From Panicum virgatum (Eukaryota; Streptophyta; Magnoliopsida; Poales; Poaceae), in the NCBI RefSeq assembly GCF_016808335.1, contig NC_053143.1, positions 4,311,398 through 4,375,397 of the forward strand: DNA of 64,000 nucleotides, in the 5' to 3' direction. Below, one piece after another: positions 36,770 through 49,048 of the stretch; position 1 is the stretch's first letter; each line of letters starts with the position of its first letter. A program made the position numbers and the translations under genes. The notes under the pieces are model-generated. The model was not told the DNA's origin. It did not search any database and saw only the letters and a list, made by a program, of their open reading frames with translations.

Positions 36770-37495
36770 AAATTAAATTCTCCCGTTGGTTCGAATTTAA
36801 TTAGAGGATAATCAACTTTATTGCGGCACATACTAGAAAATACATTTCTCTAGTTTGAGAGCAGTTCTTTAGCTATTCTCTGAAATGGTCACTTTGATGC
36901 AACATTTACCAGAGACCTTAAACTTCAAGATATGATTCATGAAAAAATTATAATAATGTTATCATCAACGTTGGTCAGAAAATAACAATACCATAATTAA
37001 TTTTAAATTTCTCTTCCATGAGAAATATCTTTGTGATTCCAGTAATGCTCAACTTTGAGACTTCAAATGGCAGAATAATGCCAAAACTCAACTTTTACTA
37101 TCTTTTACCCACAGACAAATCATTTAAGACTTTTCGACTATTCTTCCAATTAAATCTTCTCGTTGGTTCCAACTTAATTGAAAGATAGCATCATTGTAGC
37201 AGCGGAAAATCTTTCTTTCTTTTCAGAAACAATACTTTGTACTCATTTTATCTCTAAACAATTTATCTCGTTGGTTCAAAATTGAATAGAGATAAAACTG
37301 TACAAAACTTACTCAAAATAAGCTCTTTAATCATGCTCTTAAACTTTAATTGTCTCGTTGGTTCGAATTAAAGTAAAGAGCAACTATTTAAACTTTGCAG
37401 CGGAAACATGTAGAAATTTCTATTTTAAGAAGCAATACTGTGAACTTTTATCTCTAAACAATATACAGTTGGTGCAAAATTGAATAGAGATCAAA
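36770..37495. repeat. Dispersed hairpin motif with core CGTTGGTTC
   Basis: Exact core CGTTGGTTC at 36784, 37161, 37269 and 37356, with a degenerate fifth copy (AGTTGGTGC) at 37467. Each is followed by an AATT-rich stretch, and most lie in imperfect inverted repeats; the best is TTTATCTC...GAGATAAA around 37269. It lies inside the second Copia element. Confidence 0.75.
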
Positions 37496-37559
37496 CTATA
37501 AAGTAATTCATTCAAAATACTATGAAAATGCTTCTGAAAAATAGAAAAAACATTGAAAA

Positions 37560-38460
37560 TCACCACTGTGGAGACGGCCCAAAAGCGAAAACTGGCCCGC
37601 GGCGCGCGCCTCCCCCGCGCCCAGGCCGCAGCGTGGGCCTGGGCCGGAAAATCGGCCCGCGCTCGGCTCACTCTTGGGCCGAATGTGGCCCGACCGGCGG
37701 CGACCGCTCCTGGCCATCGGATCTGATCCGACGGCCGGCCGCGTCCCTCGCGAGATCAAAACCCGGCCGGCGCCCCCCGAAACCCTAGAACATTTTCACT
37801 CTCCCCTTTCTCTCTCCACGCAAAACAGCGGCGGCCACGGAGACGACATCCATGGCGACCGCGGAGGAGGCGTGGCTGGCGCCGCCATCGACCCCCTCGC
37901 CGGCGCGTGCGCTCCGCCCATGCGGGAGCGCGCCGCCGTCGAGTGGCTTGGCGGCGGTGCCCCGATCCCGCGCGCCCTCGTACCTCCGGCGTCTTGGACG
38001 GCGAGCGGCGGAGCCCCTCTGGGCCGCGCCCCGGCAAGCGGCGGCGCAGGACTTTTCCGCGCGGCAGTGGCCGGCGGTGTTGGCGGCGCAGGACTTTTCC
38101 GCGCGGCAGTGGCCGGCGGTGTTGGCGGCGGATGGTGAGTACCCGCCTCCCTTTGCTCTAGGGTTAGGGTTTGACGTCGTTTTCGATCCAAGATCGATGT
38201 ATTCATTCTTTCTCTTTGATTCTTTCCCCAAATCCGAATCAATTAGGGTCCGGGTCTTTCTTTGTTCGACTTGCATCGAATTTCTTTGTCCAATCTCGAT
38301 CACTCTCTACTGTTAGGCTCTGGAGCCCGCGGCGGTGCTCTCCGGCACGAGCTCACGGCTCGGCCGGGGTTTTCTACGGCGGCGGAGCGGAGCTCCAGCA
38401 CTCGCCGAGATGGTGGACGGCCATGGGTAGAAGAAACCATGTAGGCCCCTTCTCTGATCC
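37560..38460. other. GC-rich leader of the Copia element with gene-5'-end-like layout on the plus strand
   Basis: The plus strand shows CCCTAGAACATTTTCACTCT, a CT-rich leader, ATGGCGACCGCGGAGGAGGC at 37852, an open frame, and a splice-donor-like GCGGATGGTGAGTACC near 38135. This resembles the first exon of a grass gene in antisense orientation to the element. A captured fragment is possible; random GC-rich openness is the alternative. No family is recognised. Confidence 0.4.
38041..38124. repeat. 42-bp tandem duplication
   Basis: Two identical copies of a 42-bp unit beginning GCGGCGCAGGACTTTTCCGC inside the GC-rich leader; encoded as a 14-residue repeat if the plus-strand frame is translated. 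Confidence 0.9.
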
Positions 38461-38593
38461 GCCCGTTCTTTTCTGTTCTAGGGTTAGGTTTTCCTTTCGT
38501 TACTTAACTTTGTCGATTCGAGATCGATTTCTTTCTCCGGTTCTTTCGATTCGTGAAACGAATCCTTCCCAAAATCAATCTACACTCTAGATT

Positions 38594-38607
38594 GGCTCTT
38601 GATGCCA
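38594..38607 (-). other. Primer binding site of the minus-strand Copia element
   Basis: On the minus strand TGGCATCAAGAGCC begins two bases after the LTR. It resembles the initiator tRNA-Met site TGGTATCAGAGCC with two differences. Confidence 0.75.
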
Positions 38608-38608
38608 T

Positions 38609-39023
38609 TGTTAAATCAATTGGATCGACTAGGGTGTAAATCAAATGGGAGAACTCACTTTCTATTGGGGAAAAACATTGGTCGTAGCCTGTACCGCATC
38701 CATGTCGCCGTACAGCAGCGTCGCGGGTACGGAAGGGTGGTGGCGGCGCGGAGCAGTGGCCGTTGCAGGGTCGCCGGCGCTCCGGCGATGGCGTGGTGGC
38801 GCTTCCCGCCGCTGCAGCCCCCCTCTCTGATCGGGTTAGGGTTTTGAGGTGGGGAATAGTGGCGGCAGACGAACCTCTTGTCTAAGCAGTCAGTCCCCAC
38901 CTCCTCTTTATAGGCTGCGCGACGGGGGCCCACCAGCCTCGTCTTGGGCTGGGCCCCCGATCAGGGCGCGAGGTCAAGGGACCAGTTGTCCGTTGGGGCA
39001 ACTGGTGGAGATCAATTCCAACA
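38609..39023 (-). repeat. 5' LTR (right copy) of the minus-strand Copia element
   Basis: 415 bp; same sequence as 33577-33991. Confidence 0.93.
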
Positions 39024-39028
39024 ATATT

Positions 39029-42000
39029 TTCTTAGCTATATTTTGCATGCTAAAATTGCTTGTGTAAAAAAAAAGAAACAATAAGAAAATGTCATCCGCG
39101 TACAGCAGGTACTAGGGTTTGTTCATCAGGGGCAAAAGGTTTGTATGTGTGATGCGCGTCTGGTCCAAAAAGGCAGCCACGCATGTCCCTCTCTGCTCTC
39201 TACCATACGTACGTACGCTGTCACAGCTGATAGGACCTTTTAGATGGATGGATATGCATGCATGGCCTAGAATCTCGTGGGCACGTACAGTGCCAAATCC
39301 AAGGTTTGCCATACCGCCGTGTATCTTGAGGGGCTTTGCTAGTTGGTACCACACACCCCGGACAAGCAAACGGCATGGGCTTAGTGCAACCATGCTGGGA
39401 CTTGCACTAGCTTGGAGAGGAGGGTTACACGTACGTGTGGCCGCTCTGAAATGCTTAAGCATGGGCTTAGTGCAACCATGTTTATTGAACGTAGTTTAAT
39501 TTCACTGTCCTTAAGGTGTATATACCAGCTGCCTGTAAGAAGTTTCATTGTTGAACTAATTGTCTTGTTCTAAACATCGTGTATTTTTAAAATTAAGGCC
39601 TTGTTTAGATGCATAAAGTTTTGGATGTAAAGCACTGTAGCACTTTCGTTTGTATTTGGTAATTATTGTCCCGCCATGGGTTAGCTAGACTCAAAAGATA
39701 CGTCTCGCAAATTATAGACAAACTGTGTAATTAGTTATTTTATTTAGCTACATTTAATACTTCATGCATGCGTTAAAAGATTCGATGTGATGGGGAATCT
39801 TGTAAAGTTTCGGAATTTTGAAGGGAACTAAACAAGGCCTAAAACAGGTGAGTAGCATAGAAATGTTGTGAGCAACTGAGCATACCACCAATACTAGCTA
39901 GATTAGAAATCAGTTCGGTGCTTTGTTTCCTTCATGTGTCTGTCAAACAATACTATGCTTTGTTCTTAGTAATAAGGTAGCTATTAGGAACGAGAAGGGT
40001 CCCTCGCCATATGTATGATTCTGTTAGAAAAAAGGATGTGTACTAGTTATGCTTGTTTGATCAATCCATCAACTCTCTTTAGGCGGGGTAGGCATGCATG
40101 CATCTCTTTTCCTCGGATAATTTTACTTTTCTATATATGGTTACATACCAGATCAGCTACCCCTAGTCCCCAACAAAGCTAGGTAGCAGCTCCTGATGAG
40201 GCTAATATCTTTAAAATCAAAGGGCCTGCTTATTAATTAATTAATTAATTAATTATTAGCTCCTAAATATGTGTCTTATCCTTTCGCCAGCCTAACTAAG
40301 CTAGTGGCTGTCATGTGTTGTCACGACGATGGCCTCGAGTTTTGCCCAATCCAACGATAAAGTGAGACGTCACAAAAGTGCCGGCCCGCATCCTCTTTAA
40401 CGTGCCACGAATTGGGAAAAAGGGGCGCACATTTGTGCATGCTTCCGTGGTACAAAGATGACAATAATTATAGAGCGACTTGACATTCTATTTCTCTCGC
40501 CAGGAAACGGCCAGTTACTGAGCTTAGCTAATTAAAGTCACATTGACACCCATAAAAAAAGTCACGTTGACACTTGTAATTAAACGGCCAGTTACTGAGC
40601 TTAGTTACACTTACACGCACATGCACATGCTGGGTGCTGACAGCAGCCACATCAAACTGACGGCAAAAGGGCCTAACTTGCACCTCACATACTCCGAATA
40701 TTTTACGGTTAGGAGGGGATCAGGACAATTTGGAGATAATGGTGTGGCTGTATCAACTTTCATGACACCTTGCCTTTTCTCCCCATACCTTTCCAAAGTG
40801 CTGCCAACTTTTTGCAAACTCAAGACAAGTGCTTTCGCAAAGATAGGCCACCTTTCGCCTGGTTAACCTTAGCAGGAAACTTCAAACACGCACACATCAC
40901 GCAAGGGGTAGTATAAAATTTTTCTTATCCTATCTGTAACTAACTATTCTCTACAGATTTCATTGGTGCTTCTTAAAGCATTTCAGTGTGGTCATCTATC
41001 ACTTGGTAGGTTAGGAAACCAACAACACGAGAGCCTGTGGGGTTCCAAGTAGCAAGCTCTACAAATTCGTGTTTGTTATTCTCTACTTGTCCTATTCGCT
41101 AATTGAAAGGCCGTATCTCATTATTAGGCAATAGGCATGTAATCTATCTAATCTCTTAGCCTCCAAGTATATATGCATATAATTCCCAATAATTGCATCA
41201 GTTCCTATTGATGTTGAATAAGTCATTCGATATTTTAAGTTTTAACAAGTGGGTTACAACTCCTACACAGTGGCGAAGCTAGAGCAAATTGAAAGGGGGT
41301 GCAGTTGCCTTGTGGGTGAATAGGGTTATGTCATGGAGGTACAAATAAATATGGTGAAAATTTGGATATTATCACTGTTTCTGTTTTTTTTTTCATTTTT
41401 AGGGGGTGTATTAGCACCCCTAATGACAATATAGCTTTGTTTTGGAGCAACTAATGACAATATAGCTTCAATGGTAAGCCCTGGGCCGTGGCCTTATCCG
41501 ACTGCACATCCAAAGAAAAGGTTGGAATGAGATACGGCCCAATGGAACTTCCGGCGGCCCATCGGACAGAAAAGAAGCAGAGTCATTTCAAAGAGACAAT
41601 CCCGCGCAATTGACCTGATGATGGTCCGAAGCAGAGCCGTTTCAACGCAGAACGAAATGGCAGCTCGGTATTTAAAAAGTAACGAGTCATGTTTAAAATC
41701 ATTCAGAACATGGGGGGAAAGGAAAAGTTTGTATGCTTCCTCAAACTACTCTTGCAATTTTCGTACCAAAATAAATTGATTTGTTCGTTTTCAGGAGTAT
41801 TGGCCATTATCAGTGATAAAGTGTGATCCATGAATTTTTATTTTTATTTTATATGCCTGTGTTGTTTCAACTTGCCCCAAGCTCAAACAGACACCCACAT
41901 TGCAATGCTGGATTACCATAGTCTAGCCTTCAAATCATAACAATCTAGCAATACAAAGCTGAACAGACATGCTCTAGCAAGCGCAGTGGAATTGCTATAC

Positions 42001-42250
42001 AGAAGCCAGGCACAAACGGGGGGAAATCGAGCAAGCAGTTAGACCCAAGATTAGCAGCTACAACAATCATGATCCATCATTTGTCTCAAACAAAATGCAC
42101 CTCTAGACTCTAGTTTAACAGATCACAGACGACGCAATTCTTGACCAGCATAGCACCGGCAAAGTTTCAGACAAAATATGGTGAGGCGCGCGAGACCAAA
42201 AACTAGGGTGGTTCATCATCGCATCGCATTCCCTCTACCTCTGTTCTGTT
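39029..42250. other. Intergenic region between the Copia element and the 3' end of XRN
   Basis: No gene is seen. It contains a MITE (39597-39839), a probable single hAT-type end near 41272 (CAGTGGCGAAGCTAGAGC), a 21-bp direct repeat (CATGGGCTTAGTGCAACCATG near 39373 and 39460) and a 23-bp direct repeat (AAACGGCCAGTTACTGAGCT near 40504 and 40583). Confidence 0.6.
39597..39839. mobile_element. MITE with GGCCTTGTTTAG termini
   Basis: Perfect inverted termini GGCCTTGTTTAG...CTAAACAAGGCC with TAA on both sides (39594-39596, 39840-39842), as in PIF/Harbinger-derived MITEs. Internal motifs (CGTCTCGCAAATTATAG, CATGCATGCGTTAAAAG) are typical of a common grass family. Confidence 0.85.
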
Positions 42251-45200
42251 CTACCAACCACGGGGCTGCCCATTCCCGCCATGGCCGCCTCCATTCTCAC
42301 TTCCACCTCTTGCCCACGCCCCAACTGGGCGCCATGCCACCTGCTGCCTCTGCAACGTGCCACTTCCTGCACAATCTCTCCCGCCTGGCTGGAAAGTGTA
42401 CGCACCACCACGGCTTTGTGCCATGCCAGCCCCATGGAAACCTCTCCCATAGTTGCCGCCCAACTGCGGTGTCTCGGTCCTGATGTCTCTCCCTCTCCCA
42501 CGGCCAAAGCTGCTATTCCTGGGCTGCACCTCTTCTGTGGCAGTGAAGGTTTCCGGTGGGCGGGAACCTGGGTAGGTGTGCCACATCGGCCTTGTTGGAA
42601 TGTCAGCTTCAGTTAAAGTCTACAGAACACATTAGTCATTTCAGAGATGGATAGCGATTACGATGGCAAATGCCCCAACACCAATGAAATGAGCAGCTCA
42701 GGAGAGAGACGTGTGAGGCTACCTTTTCAGGTTTATTGACATGTTCAAGTAGTCTTGGAATGATCTTCACTGGCTCTGGGTTGAAGAACATGAATGATCT
42801 GAAACAAACACAAGGTCATGAAACAAAAAAATAATTTCTTTCTTAGGAAGGCACCGAGTATGACAGGTTCAAGAGAACATACACTGTCTGGACATTCCTA
42901 AGGTCCTCAAGATCTCTAACGGGTGAACGGAAGAATCCACAGCTTATACCATTGTCGTCAACAGGCGATATCCATCCACCAAGTTCACTGTGAGTGAAAT
43001 TTAGCACCATTTTGACAATATTGCTCAGTACAAAAGAAAAGGCTTCATAATGCATCAATGTAGCATCAGTACAGACTTGATATACCTGGCTGCTGGATCT
43101 ATTGGAAGCTTTTTCGATGAACAATCAAATATTTGCCCAATGGCTGCATTGCTTGCCATAGTATTTGAGTTCCTCACGAAGATCTTCTCTTGCCGAACAG
43201 TGTTCCTACTCATCTCATGCACCTAAAACATAAACAAGGTAAACCGCCTATGTGCTACATATTTTAGAAGACCATTTGTATAAAAGATAGGCAATTTCTT
43301 TTACTGTGAGTTCATTCTCCACTGTCTTGGTAGCCGAAATCAGTAGCTTTTCATCAATGAATGGCATCTTTGCAATACCCTGAAACAATTTATTTCGGAG
43401 AAAACTTGCATGAGTGAAGAAGGCTCTTACTTCCACTAGTGGAGGGGCTACACATATAGGTCGAATGGTGAGGGTTAGCTACACTAGTACCCACCTAATT
43501 TGCATCAAAATTTGAGTAACCTAGCCTGAGATTATCAATGTTAATATATGAAATAATGACTTACTTGCCACAAGAAACGTTTCCCATGGGTATCAATCTG
43601 CAGATCTGGTGAGAAAAATAAATTCCCATTTACTTCAGTAATATGATATTCAGATTATATTATGACTCCAGGGTAGTAAATATACCTGAAGGATAGAATT
43701 TTTGTATGGAAGACTCTTCATTTTCCATCAGTTTTCTGTAACACTTCGGTAATGCAAAAGAGCTGTTAAAGAATGTAACCTCAGAAAATTTAATTAAGAA
43801 ATTGCAATGAAGAATGTGCATCATAAAACAAAGAACAGTTAACTTGCCTTTCTTTTGGAAGGACTGCCATGAGCTGATTGAATGGTCTTAGTGGCTTGTC
43901 CATGGTAAAAGATATCTTAAACTGAGATAGTCCTTTCAGATCAGATGCAAAAGGAGCATAATAGAATGGATAGTACCTGCAGAACAGTAACAGACACGTT
44001 ATGCCTATAATGACACAGAATGAAAAAGTTAGCAATTACATATCCATAAGCATTAGCATTCATATAATTTGTGGCACTATTTATCAAGAATAGCCATTAT
44101 TTGGACTACTAATCATTAGTTTTAAAACAATGAAAGCATACTAGTGCAATGTATAAAATAAAGTTTCGATGATAAAAGTGTTAATCGTACCAGCTCCATG
44201 ATGGCACATCTGCAAAGTAGTACAGAAGCACCCAACAAAGTCCTTCAAGATACTTTTGAACCTGAATTAAGCAAGTAACAAAGAAAGTTAAAACAATAAG
44301 ATGCTGTCCCTTCAGCGTGCCCACTGGCCACTGACCACTGGTATGAAAATTTATTTGAACAGAAAACATAAGAAAAACCATAACCATGTCATTCTTCAGA
44401 TTCCCAGCTTCGTTAAATCTTTCAACACCAAACTTTTCCCTGTAGAATCGAGATTTCCATCCAGCTAATCCCAGTTTTATCTGCAATAGATATGTCAAAA
44501 AATTGCAAATACGAAATATCTGTTGAGTTAAGTGTTACTAACCGTGTCAGGTTTACAGGCTCCACTTGTTATAAGGTCTTGCTTGTTACGGAGAGTATCC
44601 TTTAAGTTTCGCCTCAGCTCTAAGGTATTTGAAGTCATCTAAGCAAAAGAAGAGTCAAATTAGACAGAAAAAAAACAAAATAATATGTACAGCTTCTTTG
44701 AGACAAGGTTCGTAATTAATAAGGTATTTCCAGTTCTCCTAGAAAAGTAACGAAAATAGGCAAGTCTTCCCTACATCTGACTTGTCGCCGCTGCAGGTGG
44801 AAATGCTGCATTGCGCTGATAATGAATCAACTGTCAAGCCTGGACCATCAGGATTTTGTTCCTGAGTAGAAGAAAGCTTGATATTAAAAAAAAAGCGCAT
44901 ATATGTAATCATTAATCAGAGCAAAAATTTTTAGCTCTATCCAGCCCTCACCATATTGTCAAAGTTTCTTTCATTCCATTCCTTCTCTGCAGCTCGACGC
45001 AGTATATTGCGCTGTAGCCTCTGCATGTAATCAACATGTCCCAGTAGGCACTAGTGTACACTTTGACACCAGGATTGAAGGGTTTTTATAACGTACCTCT
45101 CGCAGCTCATATCTTTTGAGGAAAATTTTCTCTTCATACAAGGACAATTCATGAAAAAACTTTTCTAACCTTGAGACTTTAAGATACGCAGCATGTTTGT

Positions 45201-47987
45201 CTTTCAACTGCTTCCAGCAGCAACAAAAGTATATCAAAACATAACTCAATAGATAATTATCAATGAAATTAAGAGTTTGATTCTGCAGGCACCTTTTCCG
45301 TGTTCACAATATAGCCCCCCATTTTGTTGAAGGTTTTTTTGTACACTTCCAATAACAGATCAACTGCACACTGTCACATTAAATATAAATCAGAGGAAAT
45401 TCATTTTTTTGCAGTGTCGGACATGTGAAAAGATGTGCCACAACTACTGCTTCCTGTTAAGCAATCAGAATATGATAAGATATGCATACCTCATGTATCT
45501 CTACTGAAGGAATATGTGGAATGAAATCATTTCCTGTCAGGAAACAAATAAATATGAAATCATCTATAAGTCTCTCAATATCTGTTTTGACAACTGGGTT
45601 TGGTATCTTCAGATCAAGCTCCAGATACTCCCTCAGAACCCATATGTTCAAAAACTGCAAGAAGATGGTGTTATAAAAAATATAACATGGAAATGCCATA
45701 TTATTATCTCTGATGAACAAACCTGATAAGGTTTCTTAGGAGACTTGACCCTAGGAGTCATTTCTGTTGTGCGGGGGAACCAGCCTCTACATTTTTTTAG
45801 CTCTTCAGTTTTGAACAATTCTTTAGCTAGAGTGATACAGTTTTCTGGTTGGTTTTGTTGTAGCACATCCTGCTCAAATTAACAAAAGGGGTATTTTGAA
45901 TCCAGTAATTACAAAATTCTGCATTTGGTAACATCGCAAATAGAATAACAGACCTCACGCAAAATTGAAAAGTGAAGCTCGTGAGATGCCAAAGCGAGCA
46001 TTATCAGGTCCGCATCCTGCAATATCAGAGTAAATGTGAGACATACGTAATAATATTTAGAAATTCAGCACTGCAGAAAAATTCAAAAATTTAGTTCATC
46101 CTACCAATCCATACAAGCAGTGACGTGTATTTGGATCATAGTTCTCCCTGGTGCGTTGTGCCCGGATGAAAGACATTATCTTGTGCTCACCTTCTCCAGG
46201 TACATTTGCATCAGATAGTATTACCTTCAAAAAAGGTGTATGCAGAGCTTATAAGGGAATGATCAAGCTGATCAAATTCGGTAAAATTCATGGTTAAATA
46301 GCCCCTCATAAAAAAACGTCAGTGTTAAAAAATAGGTGTTGACTTTACTGTCAGTCAAACTTAATCAACTTTGTAAGATAAATGTATCTAGACTGGTCAT
46401 GAGAGTACTTCTATGATATTTACCTGTATGCAGAGCTTATAAGGGAATGATCAAGCTGATCAAATTCAGTTACTTCAGTAAAATTCATGGTTTAATAGCC
46501 CCTCATAAAAAACGTCAGTGTTAAAAAATAGATTTTGACTTTACTGCCAGTCAAACTTAATCAACTTTTTAAGATAAATGTATCTAGATTGGTCATGAGA
46601 GTACTTCTATGACATTTACCTGTATTTATTTAAAATTTCATATTTTCATAGATATTTGCACAAATCTATACTCTATTGTCATTCAGAGGATAACCTTCCG
46701 GGAACCGTCCTATAATTTTGACTTGTAGGAAGCAAAATTACCCTTTAACAGGAAATGGTTGTAGACGTGCAATATTTTCATCAAACACTTGTAAGACAGA
46801 TATATAGCAATATCAGTTCCATTTTTTACAGAATAAATAATCCAAAACCAATGTGTCATAAGGTTGAATAGTAAGGATGAATGCCAACCATTATTTGAAA
46901 ACAGCAGGCGTATTTTACACAACGAAACAGTGATGTTGAGATTGTCAGGATTAAGTTTAAGGCGACACACTACTGCTAGAGTGGAACTAACTAAAACAGA
47001 GTGACCTATCTACCAAACCTTGATGCCTTTCCATGCTGGGTCATTATTCAGCCGAGCACGGATGTAGTACTCAAGCGCCATGGAGAGCTTCTCCATGAAC
47101 TCGGTCCCTGGCGTAATGACATTAGGATCTGAAAGCTCATTTGTCTCCCGCGGGTGCACCTCCCTCCCTTCAGCTCTGAATTTCTCTCTCAGAAGTTTTT
47201 CCTCCAGTTCCTGCAAATCAGAGCATGAACAGTCGAACTCGAACATGCACACGATTTGTGTTCCTTTTCCTTCATTATTTCCGAGCAAAGGCATGAAGAG
47301 AGGACGGTGAAGGGGTTTACCGCATCTTTGGCGTCCTTGGCAGCCTTGAAGCGCCTGGATCTCTGCTGGTTCATTTTGGCGCGGGGAGCAACGCCATCTG
47401 CAGTTTAAAAAAGACACGCACGCATCCAAAATGTTACTGGTCAAAAATTGTAAAAAGGTCGACGTGGAGGAAAATTGGGGGAAAAATAACTAACACACGG
47501 CTGCAAGAGAAAGATGGTCGTGTAGATCAAACTCCAAGACAAAACGAAAAGAAAAGGACAATACGGTTGGGATCGGAGTAGTATGTATACACACGAACCT
47601 ACTGCCAAGTACAGCAGTTTGGTAGGCCTGACGATGCGGAAGAGACGATCCATGTACTCGAACATGGCCTGGAACACCTCGTCGAACGTCGTTGGCGGGT
47701 ACACCTGATGTATCCATTGCATTATTTATCGATCAAGAGATCGATTCAGCTGAGGGTGATGGAGATGTGTGTGTGCTACGTACCTGGTCCTCCGGGTGGA
47801 AGCAGGGGTGGATGATGCCGTTCATGTCGAGGTAGAGGTTGTGGTAGACGCCATTGGGTCCGCCGCCGGCATCCCCCGGCGGCGGCGGCGATGACGTACC
47901 CCCGGCGCCGCCGTCGTCCTCCTTCGCGGGGACGACGATGCTAGGGTACTTGCCCACGAGCCACTTGTAGAACGAAGGCACTCCCAT
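42251..47987 (-). CDS. XRN: XRN-family 5'-3' exoribonuclease
   Basis: XRN enzymes degrade 5'-monophosphorylated RNA processively in the nucleus (XRN2/3) or cytosol (XRN4). Coding exons, high to low: 47987-47784, 47704-47599, 47397-47321, 47210-47019, 46224-46105, 46016-45954, 45869-45723, 45654-45490, 45370-45293, 45207-45097, 45020-44952, 44861-44775, 44638-44543, 44480-44385, 44261-44191, 43976-43848, 43762-43686, 43605-43565, 43379-43305, 43222-43086, 42987-42883, 42798-42723, 42619-42251. Phases agree throughout and give 896 aa. [10 protein letters not shown] is the family start. Likely metal-binding acids: D54 ([12 protein letters not shown]), D104 ([17 protein letters not shown]), E204/E206 ([12 protein letters not shown]), D234/D236 (LYGLDADLIML), D346 (GNDFIPH). 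The CCHC zinc knuckle found in Arabidopsis XRN2-4 before [11 protein letters not shown] is absent. The C-terminus is RG/GG-rich (FGRGRGRD). The intron after exon 16 uses a GC donor (AG|GCAAGT). Whether it is nuclear or cytosolic cannot be decided here. Confidence 0.93.
46238..46620. repeat. Tandem duplication of about 190 bp in an XRN intron
   Basis: GTATGCAGAGCTTATAAGGG starts at 46238 and again at 46426, and the copies stay alignable to about 46620 with a few mismatches and a small insertion. It lies in the intron between exons 4 and 5 of XRN, just after (in genome order) the acceptor of exon 5. Confidence 0.85.
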
Positions 47988-48410
47988 GGCCGCAGCAACC
48001 AGCAAACAGCCAGCTCGCTCGATCGATCGAGCTGCTCCAGAGAACCGCGCGCTCGCTGGTGGTCACCACCGCTCGATCTGACCGGCCGCTCTTGCGTTTG
48101 CAAGTGACTCCTGCTGCTGGTGGTAGCTAGCTACTGCTCGTACTAGTAGTACTCCACTCCACGCTGGCCGCTGGCGGTTTGGTGTTCGAGAGAAGACGAA
48201 GCGGCGGCTTGGTGGTTGGTCGCCGATCTGATCGGGTGCGCATGCGTGGGGAGATGGAACGGGCCGTGAAACGAAGATGGCACGGCAAGCCGCGCGCGGC
48301 CCGATGCGTCCGCCGCGTGAGCAGGCGTGCACGGCTAGCCGCCGACGCCTCGCATGGCCAACGAGGCTACCTGAGCTAGCAGGGGGTAGCTTTGCGTGCC
48401 GGCTCGAGGC
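47988..48410. other. 5' region of XRN up to the inverted arm
   Basis: 5'UTR and proximal promoter by position; rich in CGATCGATCG and CTAGCTAGC-like short motifs. No TATA box can be placed with confidence. Confidence 0.5.
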
Positions 48411-49048
48411 CCTGCCCTTTTTGTGTTTGTGAAGTGTGCAGTGCATGTGGGGGCAAAAGCCATGCACACGCACTTATATTCTTCTCCCTCTCTTGCACTC
48501 AACCTCAGGAACTAGAGATATACATGGAAAATATGATGTGGCGCCACATATATATAAAGAAAATATTATTTCCGTGTATACAATAGCAAAAGCTGTGTCT
48601 GCATGCATACTTTGCTGCATTGCATTTCCATTTTTTTGCTTTTAATCAGATCAACTGATTCAGAAACGTGTAGAGTACATCCTATCCTTTATAAGGATTT
48701 AAAGTTCACCACTCCCTAGTCCCCTGGTATTAGCAGCGCCCGGACGTCGTCCGATCCATCAGACCTTCCGACAAAACATTAAAAATTAACTAGTGCAACA
48801 TCAAATATCACTATTTGTAATATGAAAAAATGATATGTTAAAAATAACTATGTCGTTCAACTCTAGGATAGAAAATTCCCGCCGCAATATGAATACTATG
48901 TTTCATGCAACATTCATTGTGAAACATGTATAAATAATAGTTGCAACATTGATGTTTAACTATTGCGACATATGTTGGAGCGTCTGATTTTTTTAAAATT
49001 CTAGACGTCTGTACTGTAGCATTACGGTAGTTAAATTAGTGTCCTATA

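Larger units (their letters stand above)
33577..39023 (-). mobile_element. Recent non-autonomous Copia LTR retrotransposon
   Basis: Two 415-bp LTRs (33577-33991, 38609-39023) appear identical and are flanked by ATATT (33572-33576, 39024-39028). On the minus strand the LTR runs TGTTGGAATTGATC to GATTTAACA, followed by a PBS-like site. A polypurine tract precedes the other LTR. The internal 4.6 kb has a GC-rich leader, an AT-rich middle and a stop-riddled RT/RNase H remnant. Identical LTRs with a decayed interior show that the element was already defective when it inserted and was mobilised in trans. Confidence 0.93.

Noticed and set aside
37785..38303. Minus-strand 172-residue frame as a candidate gag
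   Set aside because: No gag or zinc-knuckle motif; it contains the translated 42-bp repeat and looks like leader sequence.
42178..42616. Plus-strand frames opposite the last XRN exon
   Set aside because: They are antisense to the RG-rich coding exon, with no protein likeness.
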